This document shows positions 1 to 10,371 of a stretch of 64,000 bases of DNA, piece by piece. Made by a program: the position numbers and the translations under genes. A model generated the notes under the pieces. It worked only from the letters and a program-made list of their open reading frames with translations. It had not been told where the DNA came from and did not search any database. Every line of letters begins with the position of its first letter. Positions within the stretch are counted from its first letter, which is position 1. This DNA is from Agapetus fuscipes (lineage: Eukaryota > Arthropoda > Insecta > Trichoptera > Glossosomatidae), in contig OX637333.1 of the NCBI GenBank assembly GCA_951799405.1, positions 12,213,960 through 12,277,959 on the forward strand, given 5' to 3'.

Positions 1-1
1 G

Positions 2-238
2 GAGGTAATTGATGATGCCTCATTGTGCCTTCTAAATGATTCCTCCCCTACCCGCCTCTCACCCCCTAACCAAAATACCAGCTCTGTAGATATTTCAATT
101 TGTACTCCTATCTTAGCATCGTCCCTCAACTGGTCTATACTTAATGACACTCATGGAAGTGACCATTTCCCTATTGTAATGGAGTTTTCGACGCTATTAA
201 AAAGTGACAAACATACCTCGGAAAAAAAAATCTACTAG
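2..238 (+). pseudogene. LINE endonuclease (APE-type), C-terminal end
   Basis: The frame is open from the first bases of the window, so the gene begins upstream. It ends with SVDISICTP and then GSDHFPI, the closing motif of apurinic-type LINE endonucleases, where Asp-His are catalytic. After HTSEKK an A9 run shifts the frame into the next segment (from about 204). These enzymes nick target DNA to prime reverse transcription. This is the tail of the same polyprotein as the RT that follows. Confidence 0.75.
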
Positions 239-1541
239 ATTATTCAGAACTGATAAAGCTGACTGGAGCAAGTTTCATAACAACGTGGAAGCGGATGTCG
301 CATCCCTTTCAATTCCTTCCTCCCTCTCCGCGCTGAACAATTATGAAAAGTATGTGGAGCTTTTACTTAATTCGGGCAGTAAATCCATTCCGAAAGTTAA
401 GAAATCAGCTAAGGTACGTCCTCCTACCCCATGGTGGGATCATGAGTGCGACAACGCAGTGGCTGAACGAAGAGAAGCATCTAAATTGTATGCAGAGGAT
501 ATGAATATGGAAATTTTTTATAATTAAAAAAAAAACATGGCTAAAACTAAACGTTTACTACGCCAAAAAAAGAAAAGCGGATGGTCTCAGTTTTGTAGCT
601 CAGTGTCCCCCGACACTCCCACTACAGAGATTTGGAGTATGATGAGAAGGTTTAGATCTGCTTTTAATCCCATTAAAATTTCCCCTTCTTCGCAGACATG
701 GATTTTCGAATTCATCAATAAAATTGCTCCTATCTCCACCCCACACATGGAAGAGCTTCCACAAAAATATCATCTCTCCTGTAATAATAACCCATTGGAT
801 GCCCCTTTTACTATGAACGAACTGATAGCTGCTCTGGATAAAACAAAAGATACCAGCCCAGGATTAGATAACATTCCGTATTCATTCATATCTCTCAAAA
901 CTCCAAACTCGCTAAATTATTTTCTAGGATTGGTTAACTGTTTTTTCGAAACCGGAGAAGTTCCAGAATCCTGGAAGACTCAGTTGATTATTCCAATACT
1001 GAAACCAAAAAAAGACTCTAACCTAGGTTCCTCTTACAGGCCCATAGCATTATCTTCTTGTCTCTGCAAAATAGTAGAACGCCTCATAAAGAATAGAATA
1101 GAATGGTTTGTAGAGAACCATCAAGTTCTTTCAAGCTGTCAGTTCGGATTTCGGAAATCCAAATGTACTTTTGACAGTCTCTCTACACTAGTAACTGATA
1201 TACAAATCTCTTTTTCCAAGAATGACTTTCTCGTGGCAGTATTCTTGGATGTTTCATCTGCATATGACAATGTTTTATTACCTACTCTAAAATCTAAAAT
1301 GCTACAATTGGGCCTACCTCGCAGGCTGACTCTATTCACTTAAAACTTGCTCCTCTCCAGAACAATTATTATTCAACAACCGGGCTTCCCCAAGCAAACT
1401 CGGTCTATCTGGAAAGGTCTACCCCAAGGGTCAGTACTCAGCCCCATTTTATACAATATTTTTACTTACGACTTACACAAAACCCCTTTATCTTCTTGCC
1501 GACTATTAGAGTATGCTGACGATTTGGTTCTTTATTCTTAA
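204..1541 (+). pseudogene. LINE reverse transcriptase, frameshifted
   Basis: Three adjacent open segments (204-527, 537-1343, 1347-1541) form one RT. Visible motifs in order: YRPIALSSCLCKIVERL (finger region), QFGFRKSKCTFDSL, motif A FLDVSSAYDN (Asp), motif B GLPQGSVLSP, and motif C EYADDLVLYS with the catalytic Asp pair. The segments are separated by a stop near 528 and a shift near 1343, so no functional enzyme can be made. Upstream of the RT, WWDHECDNAV matches the linker common in I/Jockey/R1 elements. Confidence 0.85.
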
Positions 1542-1797
1542 AATCCCAGTGAAAAATCTGCAGTTTCTGACATAAACTTCTCACTAAATAATTTTCAAAC
1601 ATGGCTGAGCTTTCATGGCTTGGAGGTTTCTCCATCCAAGAGCTCAGCCGTGATATTCACGAGAAGATACAAAATACCTCCCACTTCGATAAAAATTGAC
1701 ACATCCACAATCGCATTATCCAAAAGCATTAATTTCCTTGTCCTTTTTTTAGACTCAAAACTTACATGAAATACTCACATCAAATATTTAGTGCCAT
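1542..1797 (+). pseudogene. RT thumb/connection region, out of frame
   Basis: A stop follows motif C. The bases continue as LINE sequence in other frames (for example SDINFSLNNFQTWLSFHGL, typical after the YADD motif). No intact frame spans it. It joins the RT to the segment starting at 1798. Confidence 0.55.
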
Positions 1798-2593
1798 TTG
1801 GCATTAAACCCCCTCCGAGCTCTGTCAGGTGTCTGGTGGGGAGCACACCCATCCTCTCAAAAACTGCTATTCAATGCCCTCGTTCGTAGTCGGATAGACT
1901 ATGCATCATTTCTTTATGGCTCCACAGCTAAATTTTTACTTCTTAAAATTGACAAAATTCAATACCAAGGCCTTAGAATAATCCTAGGAGCCATGAAATC
2001 ATCTCCAACCAACACCCTTCAACTGGAAAGCTGTGAGCCTCCCCTCAGTCTTCGACGGTCTTTACTTGCAAAAAACTTTATAACTAGAATTTACTCCATT
2101 TCCCACAAGCTTATAGACTCATTAGAGGTTTTGTCAAAACTCTATTCAACGAACTCATACTGGAAAAACAAATCTTCTCCAGTCCTTATCAGCTGCCTAT
2201 TTTCAATCCAAAATTCACTTGCCAATATAGACCGTTCCAATATCCCGCTTATATTTCTAACCCCCTTCGAACACCTCACGTTCATACCACCTGTAAATAT
2301 TAATACAGGTCTTTCTAAAACTTCTCACCCACCTCAGGAACAAAATTTTCAAAATGTGATTGACAATAATTGGAAAGGTTGGACATCCTTTTTTACAGAT
2401 GGATCCAAAATGCCAAACGCACCAGCTGTAGGTGCAGCTTTCTATAGTCCAGGGCTATCTATTTCTTATAAATTTAAATTACCAGCTTCAGCTTCTATTT
2501 TCACAGCTGAGGCTTACGCCATCTATGAGACCCTCAAATTTATTCAACATTCGACACACTATCAAAATTTTGTTATCTTCTCTGACTCCCTAA
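1798..2593 (+). pseudogene. LINE thumb and first half of RNase H domain
   Basis: Open segment with the LINE thumb pattern (LVRSRIDYASFLYGS, then LRIILGAMKSSPT) and the start of an RNase H fold: SFFTDGSK with the first catalytic Asp, FTAEAYAIYE with the catalytic Glu, and IFSDSL with the second Asp. The domain is cut after SDSL by the transposon at 2594 and resumes in the same frame at 4250. Confidence 0.8.
2591..2593. repeat. TAA target duplication, left copy
   Basis: Three bases TAA, repeated at 4247-4249 on the far side of the inserted transposon. A TWA-type 3-bp duplication is typical of PIF/Harbinger. Confidence 0.7.
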
Positions 2594-4246
2594 AGGCTAG
2601 TTCGCACAAGGCCACTGATTTAGTCAAGTACCGAGTAATTTAGTGGTGGGTGGGGCGCTACTCGCCCGTGAAGCGTTCGCATTACGGTCCAGTACAGTAC
2701 ACAAGTGCGAAGTTGGCTGCAGAAAGCCCTTTCTATAATGGCGGAAAATTTGAATTGGCTGCAGTTTGAAAATATTAATTGAGTATTAAAATCATGTTAT
2801 TATAAAGCCCTTTAAATTGGCTATGGTTTGGTAATATTAACTGATTTATGCCCGGCCACCTAGCTAGGAGTTTAGCAAACAACTTCGAAACTCGACTTTT
2901 GTAAATTCGAAATGTATTTTATGGTTTATAAAATAATATACACATTTTAAATAAAAACGACACATGACTATTTGATGTTTATAATAATATCTACCATTTA
3001 CGCTGCAAACATTATTTTTTAATTGAATTTTTATCTTTTCAATGATGTGTACAAAGTATATTTTGTATGCACACACTATAATACGGCTCGTAGTCTGCAG
3101 CTGCATTCAGATGCATTTCTCTGTTGCGTTTTTCGTTGTTGACAATTAACATCAATATTCGACATGTAAAATCGGCATTTCAAATACACGGCGGTCACCA
3201 ATCAATTATCAAGTTAAAGAAGGAACATGGTTCAACTTTTCAGAGGCTGACCGCGAGAAACTTGTTCAATCCTGCTACATACGCCTCTCACGTCTGTCAC
3301 AGATACCAGCTGATGGCTTACAGTGGCATAAAATTGTAATGCCTCTAATCAGTTATCCCCGTGTGTCACTGAATTGTTTCTGTACAAAACAATAAGTAAC
3401 AATCCATCTGAAGGATATCATAAGGCCTGTGATATGACAAATTTATGGTAGGTACCTATAAACATCGATCAATGTAAAAGATCAATGTTTTTAAATACGT
3501 AATAAATTCATGGACGATAATAGTTATTTCCACAACATCTTTACCAAAACTATATTTGTACAGCTATATTGTCCGAAAACTTAAAAATTACTACAATTTC
3601 ATCCAGCAAGGAGCTACATGATTGTATTTTTGACAGCTGATATCCGCACCAAAAATCGATGTCATACTATTCTTATCGAAAAAAAATTACCTTTCTCAAA
3701 ACTTTTTGGACGTAGATAAGTCCTAGCAACTTCTATATTCTCAAGAGTTTCTAAAAAACCAAGGATATCGGTGTGCATATCCACTTATTTACAGTTTAAA
3801 CATGACATAACCTCACTGACAGGTCGCTAAGTTTAGGGAGCTGAACATCGGGCTCGCAAATATAAGAAGTTCTTAAGTACTTAAATATTTTTAAACAGCA
3901 CTTTATCTTTAAATATTCTTGCTGAAAACGGGCATTATCTTTTCAAACTGCAGCCAATTTAAATTGCCGCCATTCTTGCATTTCCGTTTCCCCGCCAAGA
4001 GTGAGCGGCCAATGGCGCGGCCGCTAATAAACTCGACTCGGACTCGGGCTTTTCCGTGGCTTCTCGGCAACACTCGCCCACGGACGGTGGGCGGGGCCGC
4101 TACTTGCCCGAAAAAATAGAATGAAATGGATCGGCTTGACTAAACCATTGACTTAACTACTGGACTAAATTTTTGTGGTTCGCACACGTTTAGCCACTAA
4201 ATTACTCGTTACTTGACTAAATTACTCGCCTTGTCCGAACCAGCCT
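2594..4246. mobile_element. Harbinger-like non-autonomous DNA transposon
   Basis: The ends AGGCTAGTTCG... and ...CGAACCAGCCT are inverted repeats of about 52 bp with few mismatches, flanked by TAA. A second inverted block lies inside: GGCTGCAGTTTGAAAA near 2757 is the reverse complement of a block near 3938-3955, so the arms are probably a few hundred bp long. No transposase was recognised in the AT-rich core; short ORFs at 2864-3106 (minus) and 3124-3339 (plus) match nothing I know. Removing the element plus one TAA restores the RNase H frame exactly. Confidence 0.75.
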
Positions 4247-4249
4247 TAA

Positions 4250-4800
4250 GTGTGCTGCAGAATGTTCTATCTTTTCCCTTTAAACATCCTCCTATTGCTT
4301 TAATCTTTAGAATAAAATCTCTTATGTATCAAATATTACATTCGGGTACAGGGGTGGCACTGGCTTGGGTTCCCAGCCACTGTGGAATTGTGGGCAATGA
4401 GATTGTCGATGGCCTGGCAAAGGAGGCTGCCCTGAATGGCATTCCCGGACTAGCAGCTCTCTCCCACTGATCTTTCCCCATCATTTAAATTATCACTCCG
4501 AAACGAGTGGAGTGATTTCTGGTCCTCCACAAATATATCAAAAGGAAAGTGGTATGCTGGCATCCAGCCGTCTCTTCCTGTATCCCCTTGGTATGAAAAA
4601 TGATCTTTTAGTAAACAACAAATCTCCATAATATGTCGCCTAAGAATTGGCCATTGTTGCTCTCCAGCCCACCTCTTCAAAATTAACGTAATCAATTCCC
4701 CCTTATGTAAATGCGAGACTGAAATAGGTGATCTAGATCATATTTTTTTCAACTGTCCCCTTTCTACCAATCCGAACCAGTTTTATTTTCTTTTTTTGAG
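4250..4800 (+). pseudogene. RNase H second half and Cys/His knuckle of the LINE
   Basis: Continues the frame broken at 2593. ALAWVPSHCGIVGNEIVDGL is the classic RNase H C-terminal motif with catalytic His and Asp. A stop follows near 4470, and the sequence continues in another frame as RNEWSDFW, then CRLRIGHC, then CKCET...LDHIFFNCP, a Cys/His pattern common after RNase H in I-like LINEs. Confidence 0.75.
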
Positions 4801-5305
4801 AACTAGCATTCTCATACATTACCCCATTAATATTTCTTATCTTTTATCACTCAATTCGAAACCTATCACCCTTCTTCTCCTGAAATTCATTTCTCAGAAC
4901 GATATAAAATTATAAACTATTTTATCCAAGTCAGTCTGATTTCAATCTCATCTTCTGCCCGTCAATGTACAAATTAATTACCTACTTCCACTTTTTGTTT
5001 ACTGTTTTTACTTTGTTGATATCCCTCTTTTCATGCCGGTCCCTCCGCTAGCCGCAGGTTTAAAGAATCTGTGCATATGATTACAAATTACTCTTCCTCA
5101 GCTATTCCCATCTTTCCCAATCCCTACATTAAACAACTTGACACTGGCGCCCCTGCCGAATGCGGGAATCCGCCACAAAGAAAAAGAAGAAGAAGAAGAC
5201 ATTCTAGCTACCTGACAATGGCAGTCTTATGCCAGAATATCAAACCTGCTTCAGCTGTTCTTTATTGTCTTGCATGCTCTTCAAATATATATCTGTACCT
5301 TAGAG
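4800..5305 (+). other. LINE 3' UTR and flank
   Basis: No ORF is supported. The region ends as a LINE 3' end around 5145-5200 (actggcgcccctgccgaatg, then a GAA-rich run at 5177-5200). 5200-5297 is flank of the hAT insertion; part of it (atatatctgtacct) also occurs near 20500 on the other strand. Confidence 0.5.
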
Positions 5306-6148
5306 CAGCGGTTTTTAAACTGGGGGACGCGAGCTATGGCCAGGGGAGGCGCCAAAAATGTGTCAACAGTAGTATTATTATTTTCACTACGCCAAATTAA
5401 GGCTATTAGAAAGTGTTTACCGTCAGATGCAGTCAAGACCCTAGTGGGCGCGTTTGTGGTGTCTCGGATTGACTATTGTTCAAAGCTTTATAGTGGTCAG
5501 TCAAAGAAGCAGTTCTATCGCTTTCAATCTGTGTTGAATTCGGCAGCAAGACTCATATTCGGGATACCCAAATTCGCTCACATCACTCCGCTGTTAAAAA
5601 CACTACATTGGCTTCGTTTCCCTGAGAGGGTGGTCTACCGTGTTTGTGTGATGGTATATAAAGCCGTCAATGGCTTAGCTCCACCTTATTTGACTGACAT
5701 GATGCTGCCTGTTGAGATGGGTGTAAGGAGGCAGACACTCAGATCCGCGGGCGATGGAGTAGTCGATTTGGTTCAGCCACGCCGTCAGATTCGTACAAAT
5801 TTCGGAGACCGCGCTTTCCGTGTTGCGGGTCCGGTGGAGTGGAACAGACTGCCACCCGGAGTGAAGAACTCCAAATCTGTGGATGTATTTCGCGGAGCAC
5901 TCAAGACACACCTTCTTAGAAAGTCTTATCCATGATCGGAGAGGGCCCTTGAGGTGTGACACACACAAAACTGGCGCTTTCTTATCATTTTTAATTTAAA
6001 ATAAATTAGCCTGATATTATTATTAGTATGAATATTAAGAAATAAAACGTAGAAAGGGAGGGGGGAAAAAAAAAAAACGTACAAGGGGAGGCGCGAAAAA
6101 AAAATCCTTTTTAGGGAGGCATGGTAGCATTAAGTTTGGAAACCGCTG
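5306..6148. mobile_element. hAT non-autonomous element with 8-bp duplication
   Basis: Left end CAGCGGTTTTTAAACT; right end, reverse complemented, CAGCGGTTTCCAAACT. The 8 bp outside both ends are identical, CCTTAGAG (5298-5305 and 6149-6156). Ends and duplication length fit the hAT superfamily. Direct fragments 'aggggaggcgc' near both ends suggest the original element was short and that the LINE piece inside is a later insertion. Confidence 0.8.
5393..5935 (+). pseudogene. L2/CR1-type LINE RT C-terminus, 5'-truncated
   Basis: About 180 codons in one frame: VVSRIDYCSKL, AARLIFGIPKFAHITPLL, LHWLRFPERV, NGLAPPYL, FGDRAF, VEWNRLPP and LKTHLLRKSYP. This is the thumb/C-terminal region found in L2, CR1 and Rex LINEs. 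The following 3' UTR contains 'cccttgaggtgtgacacaca', which recurs in the 53-bp tandem repeat at 44329. The copy lies wholly inside the hAT element. The N-terminal RT motifs are missing, so it is dead on arrival. Confidence 0.8.
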
Positions 6149-6156
6149 CCTTAGAG

Positions 6157-6449
6157 AGCATAAACAACGGTAGTCACATTTATTAAAATGTGCAGGGGAA
6201 GAGTTTTAGTGAAAATGTGTACTTTAAACCATCATAACTTCTAAACTAGATGACATATTTTTGATCTGGAAAGACTGTTTTCCTTCTTTTATCAATATTT
6301 ATTAAAGGTTGATTTTATTTGACCATTTTCTATTTTAAAATACCTTTAAAATGAACTTCCATTGTTTATCCTCAGTTTGTATGCTGTCGGATACAAAAAT
6401 GCTTAGAGCATAAATGACGGAAGTCCATCTTATTCATACGTTTCACTAA
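6157..6449. repeat. dispersed repeat flanking the hAT element
   Basis: No gene. The string 'tagagcataaacaacgg' at the left and a related 'ttagagcataaatgacgg' near 6404 are direct copies. A minus-strand relative at 20450-20500 runs through the equivalent of the hAT insertion point without the insert. Confidence 0.5.
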
Positions 6450-6730
6450 GGGGCCGCCCATAAATTACGTCATCGATTTTGGCCGATTTTCGACCCCCCC
6501 CCCCCTTACAATCATCCTAAAGTCATTATCTAATGACCCCCCCCCCCTCTTGCTGTAATAATGGATGAGATTAATAATGTTATATTACTTACATAATATT
6601 TTGTATATTTTGTAGAAATTGGTATTTACAAGAACGACGTCACTTTTGGTACTCGTACATCATTTGCCATCATCCGCAGACCAGACTCCCCCCCCCCTTA
6701 ATGCGAATGACATAATATATGGACAGCCCC
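6450..6730. mobile_element. C-rich MITE copy 1 (281 bp), 3-bp duplication TAA
   Basis: Left end GGGGCCGCCCATAAATTACG, right end ATATGGACAGCCCC: short imperfect inverted repeats. TAA stands on both sides (6447-6449, 6731-6733). Inside are several C-runs of 9-13 bases. A second copy at 21302-21585 matches over the full length. No coding capacity. The 3-bp duplication suggests a Harbinger-like partner, but no transposase is present. Confidence 0.8.
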
Positions 6731-6733
6731 TAA

Positions 6734-6990
6734 TTCCTTTATTTCTTCTAAATGTTTTTTAGTTTTTTAATTAAAAATATACTTGGCAATTATATATTTT
6801 TTATTAATATTTATCTTTAAGCGGACCTTAATAAAGCTGTTTTTTTTTTTAATAAAATACATTTTCAATGAATAAAAATGAATAATCTTTCTTATTTTAT
6901 CCAAAATAGGGCTTTACTGATTTAATAAATGAATAAGAAAATCAAATAACAGGATCTAGATGCAAATCAACATCTTCATTAGTTGTTAAA
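6734..6990. other. AT-rich spacer
   Basis: Only A/T runs are seen; nothing is recognised. Confidence 0.4.
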
Positions 6991-8925
6991 TTGTATGATA
7001 GATATATAATTGGATTATATATAAAATGGATTAATGACAGAAAGAATAAAGTGTTAGAGACTGAATACAAGGCGAAAAAATGGCTAGCGAAGAATGAAGT
7101 TCAAATGAGTAAGAGAAGAATGGAAGAAAAATTGAGTGAAAGAGCACAGAATGACTTCTCTGACAATAAAAAGATTTTCTGGAGCTGGGTGAGACAAAAC
7201 AACGACAGTTGTAGGTCCACAACTCCGGGAATCAAAAATGTCAGCGGAGACATTCTGTGGAATAAAGACGATGTAAAAAAGAGATGGAAAGAATATTTTA
7301 ATGAGGTTTTTGGTGAAGAAGAATGTGATTTAACTGTGAAAGGAGATTATGATGAGGGTAATGTTTTGAAAATATCGAAAGAAGAAGTAAGAAAGGTCAT
7401 AAAGGAATTAAAGAATGGGAAAGCTGCAAGTGTGGATGGTGTGAGACCTGAGATGATGAAAGCGGGAGGAGAATGTGTGATTGAATGGATGAAAGAGCTT
7501 TGCGAATTGTGTGTTAGTGTCAAGGAGGTTCCGTCGGACTGGAGAGAGGCGGTCATTGTGCCAATTTACAAAGGTAAAGGTGACAAAAAAGACTGCCGTA
7601 ACTTCAGACCGATTAGCCTTCTTAGTGTGCCAGGTAAAGTGCTATGCAAGATTCTTATCCATAGGGTAAGATTATCCACCCAGTAGAAGGTCTCAGATAT
7701 ACAATCTGGCTTTATGCCGGAAAGGGGTTGCGTAGACCAGATATTCGCGCTTCGACAGATAGTCGAAAAAGTGCTGGCCGTAAATAAAAAGGTCTACGCG
7801 GCTTTCGTAGATCTTGAGAAAGCCTTCGACTCGGTGGATAGAAGTATGATGTGGTGTGTGCTAGAGAGGTATGGTGTGAACAAAGCACTTCTGAACGCGA
7901 TACGCGCCATCTATCTAAATAGCAGGGCGTGTGTCAGGGTGGATGGAGAATACAGCGAGTATTTTAATGTGTACAAGGGTGTGAGACAGGGTTGCATAAT
8001 GAGCCCATGGTTATTCAATATAATTATGGATCATTGTGTTAAACAAGCGAATCTGGAAGGGCATGGCATACAGATTGGAGAGAGAAAAGTCGGAGTTCTG
8101 CTTTATGCTGATGACGCAGTATTAATTGCTGATTCAGCAGCGGAACTTCAGGCAATGCTTTCTAGTCTGAACCATGCTCTATGTGTGAACAAGTTGAAAA
8201 TTAATGCAAGTAAGATGAAAGTACTGATTTTTGACAGAACGGATGAAAATGAAGAATGCACGTTTATGTTGACTGGTACGAAAGTTGAAATTGTGGATGA
8301 ATTTAGATACTTGGGAAGTATGTTCGAGAAGAATGGAAAGATGACAAGAGAACTTGAGAATAGGGTGTGTAAGGGAAAGCAAGTGGTCGGTGCAATAGGA
8401 ACAATAGCAAAGAACAAGCGATTGACGATGGATCTGAGAATGGCGGTACACAATGGCATATTGTTACCGACTTTGACGTATGAAAGTGAAGCATGGACAG
8501 TGAACGATAGCGAAATGAGTAAAGTATGTACGGTGGAAATGAAGCATTTGAAAAGCATGACAGGAAAAACTCTGAGGGATAGAGTCAGGAATGAATGGGT
8601 AAAAAAAGAATGTAATTTGAAAGAGGATGTGAAAGTTAAGGTACAAAAGAATGTGATGAGATGGTTTGGGCATGTGGAAAGAATGAATGATGATAGACTG
8701 ACAAAGTATGTATACAAAGAAAGTGTGATAGGAAAAAGAGGGAAGGGACGACCGAGAAAAGTATGGAGTGATCAGATTGAGGAGATTGTGAAAGAATGGG
8801 ATATACAAAGTGAGCGTAAAAGAAGAAAATGCATGAAAAAGGTGATGGATATGAATGAATTGAAAGAGATATGTAAGGATAGGAAAAAATGGAGGCAGCT
8901 CTGTAGAGGCTCTGGCCACCCCTAG
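6991..8925 (+). pseudogene. RTE-like LINE polyprotein, 5'-truncated and frameshifted
   Basis: Two open parts, 6991-7686 and 7714-8925, match the intact minus-strand element at 10372-13695 over its C-terminal two thirds. Motifs: NFRPISLLSVPGKVLCKILI, FVDLEKAFDSVD (motif A), GVRQGCIMSPWLFNIIMD (motif B), LLYADDAVLIAD (motif C) and the C-terminal RWFGHVERM ... GKGRPRKVWSDQIEEI signature. The break near 7686 is a stop plus a shift (TQ*KVSDIQSGFMPERG). The endonuclease is absent. It is older than the intact relative. Confidence 0.85.
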
Positions 8926-9120
8926 CGGAATGGCAACAGAGTTACAGGATAATTTATTTGAAGTGCCGTTTTTGTGTTTAGCACACCTCAAGGGCCCTTG
9001 GTATAAAATATATGAGGAATGACTGAATGAGAAGATATGAAGGGAATAATATAAATAATGGGTATGTCCATACTCGTGTACATGTAAATGCACATACATA
9101 ATAATCTTACATTATAGGTA
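8926..9120 (+). other. 3' UTR of the RTE-like copy
   Basis: Contains 'gtttagcacacctcaaggg' followed by a purine-rich stretch. The same block recurs at 28430-28560, so it marks a family-specific 3' tail. Confidence 0.55.
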
Positions 9121-9632
9121 AATAATATTTATATATTTTTTTTAATTTTTTTTTTATAAAAGACATTTTTAGTACATACATTACATTTTTTTTTAAACTT
9201 ATTTCTACTACATAATATTCAATTGTTTTATATGCTATACCTCACCAAAAAGAGTCAAAGCTCTTGTGTGTGGTGAGGGATTCACAATTAATTTAGTCAA
9301 TAGTAATAACAAATTTATTTCAGTTATTTTATATATTTAAGTTATAAACTAGAAATTTATTTATTTAAGTTACTTCATACACTTAAGTCAAAAACTTATG
9401 ATGTGTATTTTTCAGTGTGAAGAGATTTGATATGCGAAGAAATCAAATTAAAATAAGAAAAACTGTATAATAAACAAAAGCAAATATATAAACATAGATA
9501 ATATAGGCAAGTAGGTACTAAAGTATAATAAAATAAAAACATACATACATATGATGCATATGATTTATAGAGGTCTACTAATGACAAGTAACAAAACAAG
9601 GCACAGGCAATAATATCAAGTGGTATACAATT
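9121..9632 (-). other. AT-rich sequence and 3' UTR of the CR1-like LINE
   Basis: No coding sequence. The stem CCTCACC/GGTGAGG at 9241-9279, with an inner AAGAG/CTCTT pairing, may be the 3' recognition hairpin of the CR1-like element. 9121-9240 is T-rich with nothing recognised. Confidence 0.4.
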
Positions 9633-10335
9633 CTAATATTTTTCGAAATGTTTTTTAAGTTTATTTTTAAATACATGATAATCTTTTATATTTTTTAGTT
9701 CAGTCGGTAATTTATTAAAGTTTGTTACTCCAACATAAATGAAGCTATTTTGATAATGTTTTGTGTCAAATTTTGACATTTTGAGGTTATGTTTGTATCT
9801 TGTTGACTGATTTGTTTCTAATTTTAATTGTTGTTTTTCCTTTAATATTTGCAATATGGCGTTTTTTTTAAAAATGATATCTTCTGAGGGGATTTTAAAT
9901 ATTTTAAATACTAATTCAGTCGGGTAATTTGATGTTTTTTTTAATATTATCTTAATGATTAATTTTTTAATTATTTTTACAGGGTTTAATGTGTTTAAGT
10001 ATGACCCTCCCCATCCTATAATACCGTACTGTAATATAGATTGAACAATTGCGTAGTAGACTCTTCTTAAGTTATCTATTCCGAGTATATTTCTAAGTCT
10101 TATAAATATGTATATGCACTTTCTGATTCGTTTTATCAGTTTACTAGTATGTTCCTTCCATTTTAATTTATTATCTATGTCAACGCCTAAATATCTTGTA
10201 GTATCTGTTTGCTTTAGTACTGAGCAGGTTAGATTACAATTCGTTTTATTACATTTATTTTGTTGATGAATAAATACGTTTAAATTTAGATTTAATTTAT
10301 TTTAATTAATAGAAAACGGGACAATGTAAGTTTTT
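9633..10335 (-). pseudogene. CR1-like LINE, RT thumb and C-terminus
   Basis: Minus-strand codons give KTYIVPFSIN, one stop, then TRYLGVDIDNKLKWKEH, RIRKCIYIFIRLRNIL, YAIVQSILQYGIIGWGG and, at the end, TNFNKLPTELKNIKDYHVFK. This is the C-terminal part of CR1/Jockey-type RTs (RYLGV.iD..L.W.eH). The stop codon near 10300 shows decay. The upstream continuation is at 14175-14696, beyond the RTE insertion. Confidence 0.75.
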
Positions 10336-10371
10336 TCGCTGTTACTGTTACTGTATCCTGCCGCCGTTCCA

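Larger units (their letters stand above)
1..5200 (+). mobile_element. I-clade-like LINE, decayed, 5' end outside the window
   Basis: One non-LTR retrotransposon copy read in order: endonuclease C-terminus, reverse transcriptase, RNase H, a Cys/His knuckle and a simple-repeat 3' end. The RT to RNase H order and the style of the RT motifs suit the I superfamily; the clade call is from memory of motif style. The copy is dead: at least three frameshifts lie at A-runs or gaps (about 220, 1343 and 1545-1797) and a stop lies near 4470. A 1653-bp DNA transposon sits inside the RNase H domain. The 3' end is the GAA-rich stretch at 5177-5200. Confidence 0.8.

Noticed and set aside
2864..3339. Transposase in the Harbinger-like insert
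   Set aside because: Two short ORFs on opposite strands without helix-turn-helix or DDE patterns; not supportable.
5071..5400. 109-codon ORF spanning the LINE tail and hAT end
   Set aside because: Crosses an element boundary and has no coherent domain.
8148..9099. Minus-strand ORFs of 189 and 211 codons
   Set aside because: Opposite-strand shadows of the RTE-like reverse transcriptase at 7714-8925.
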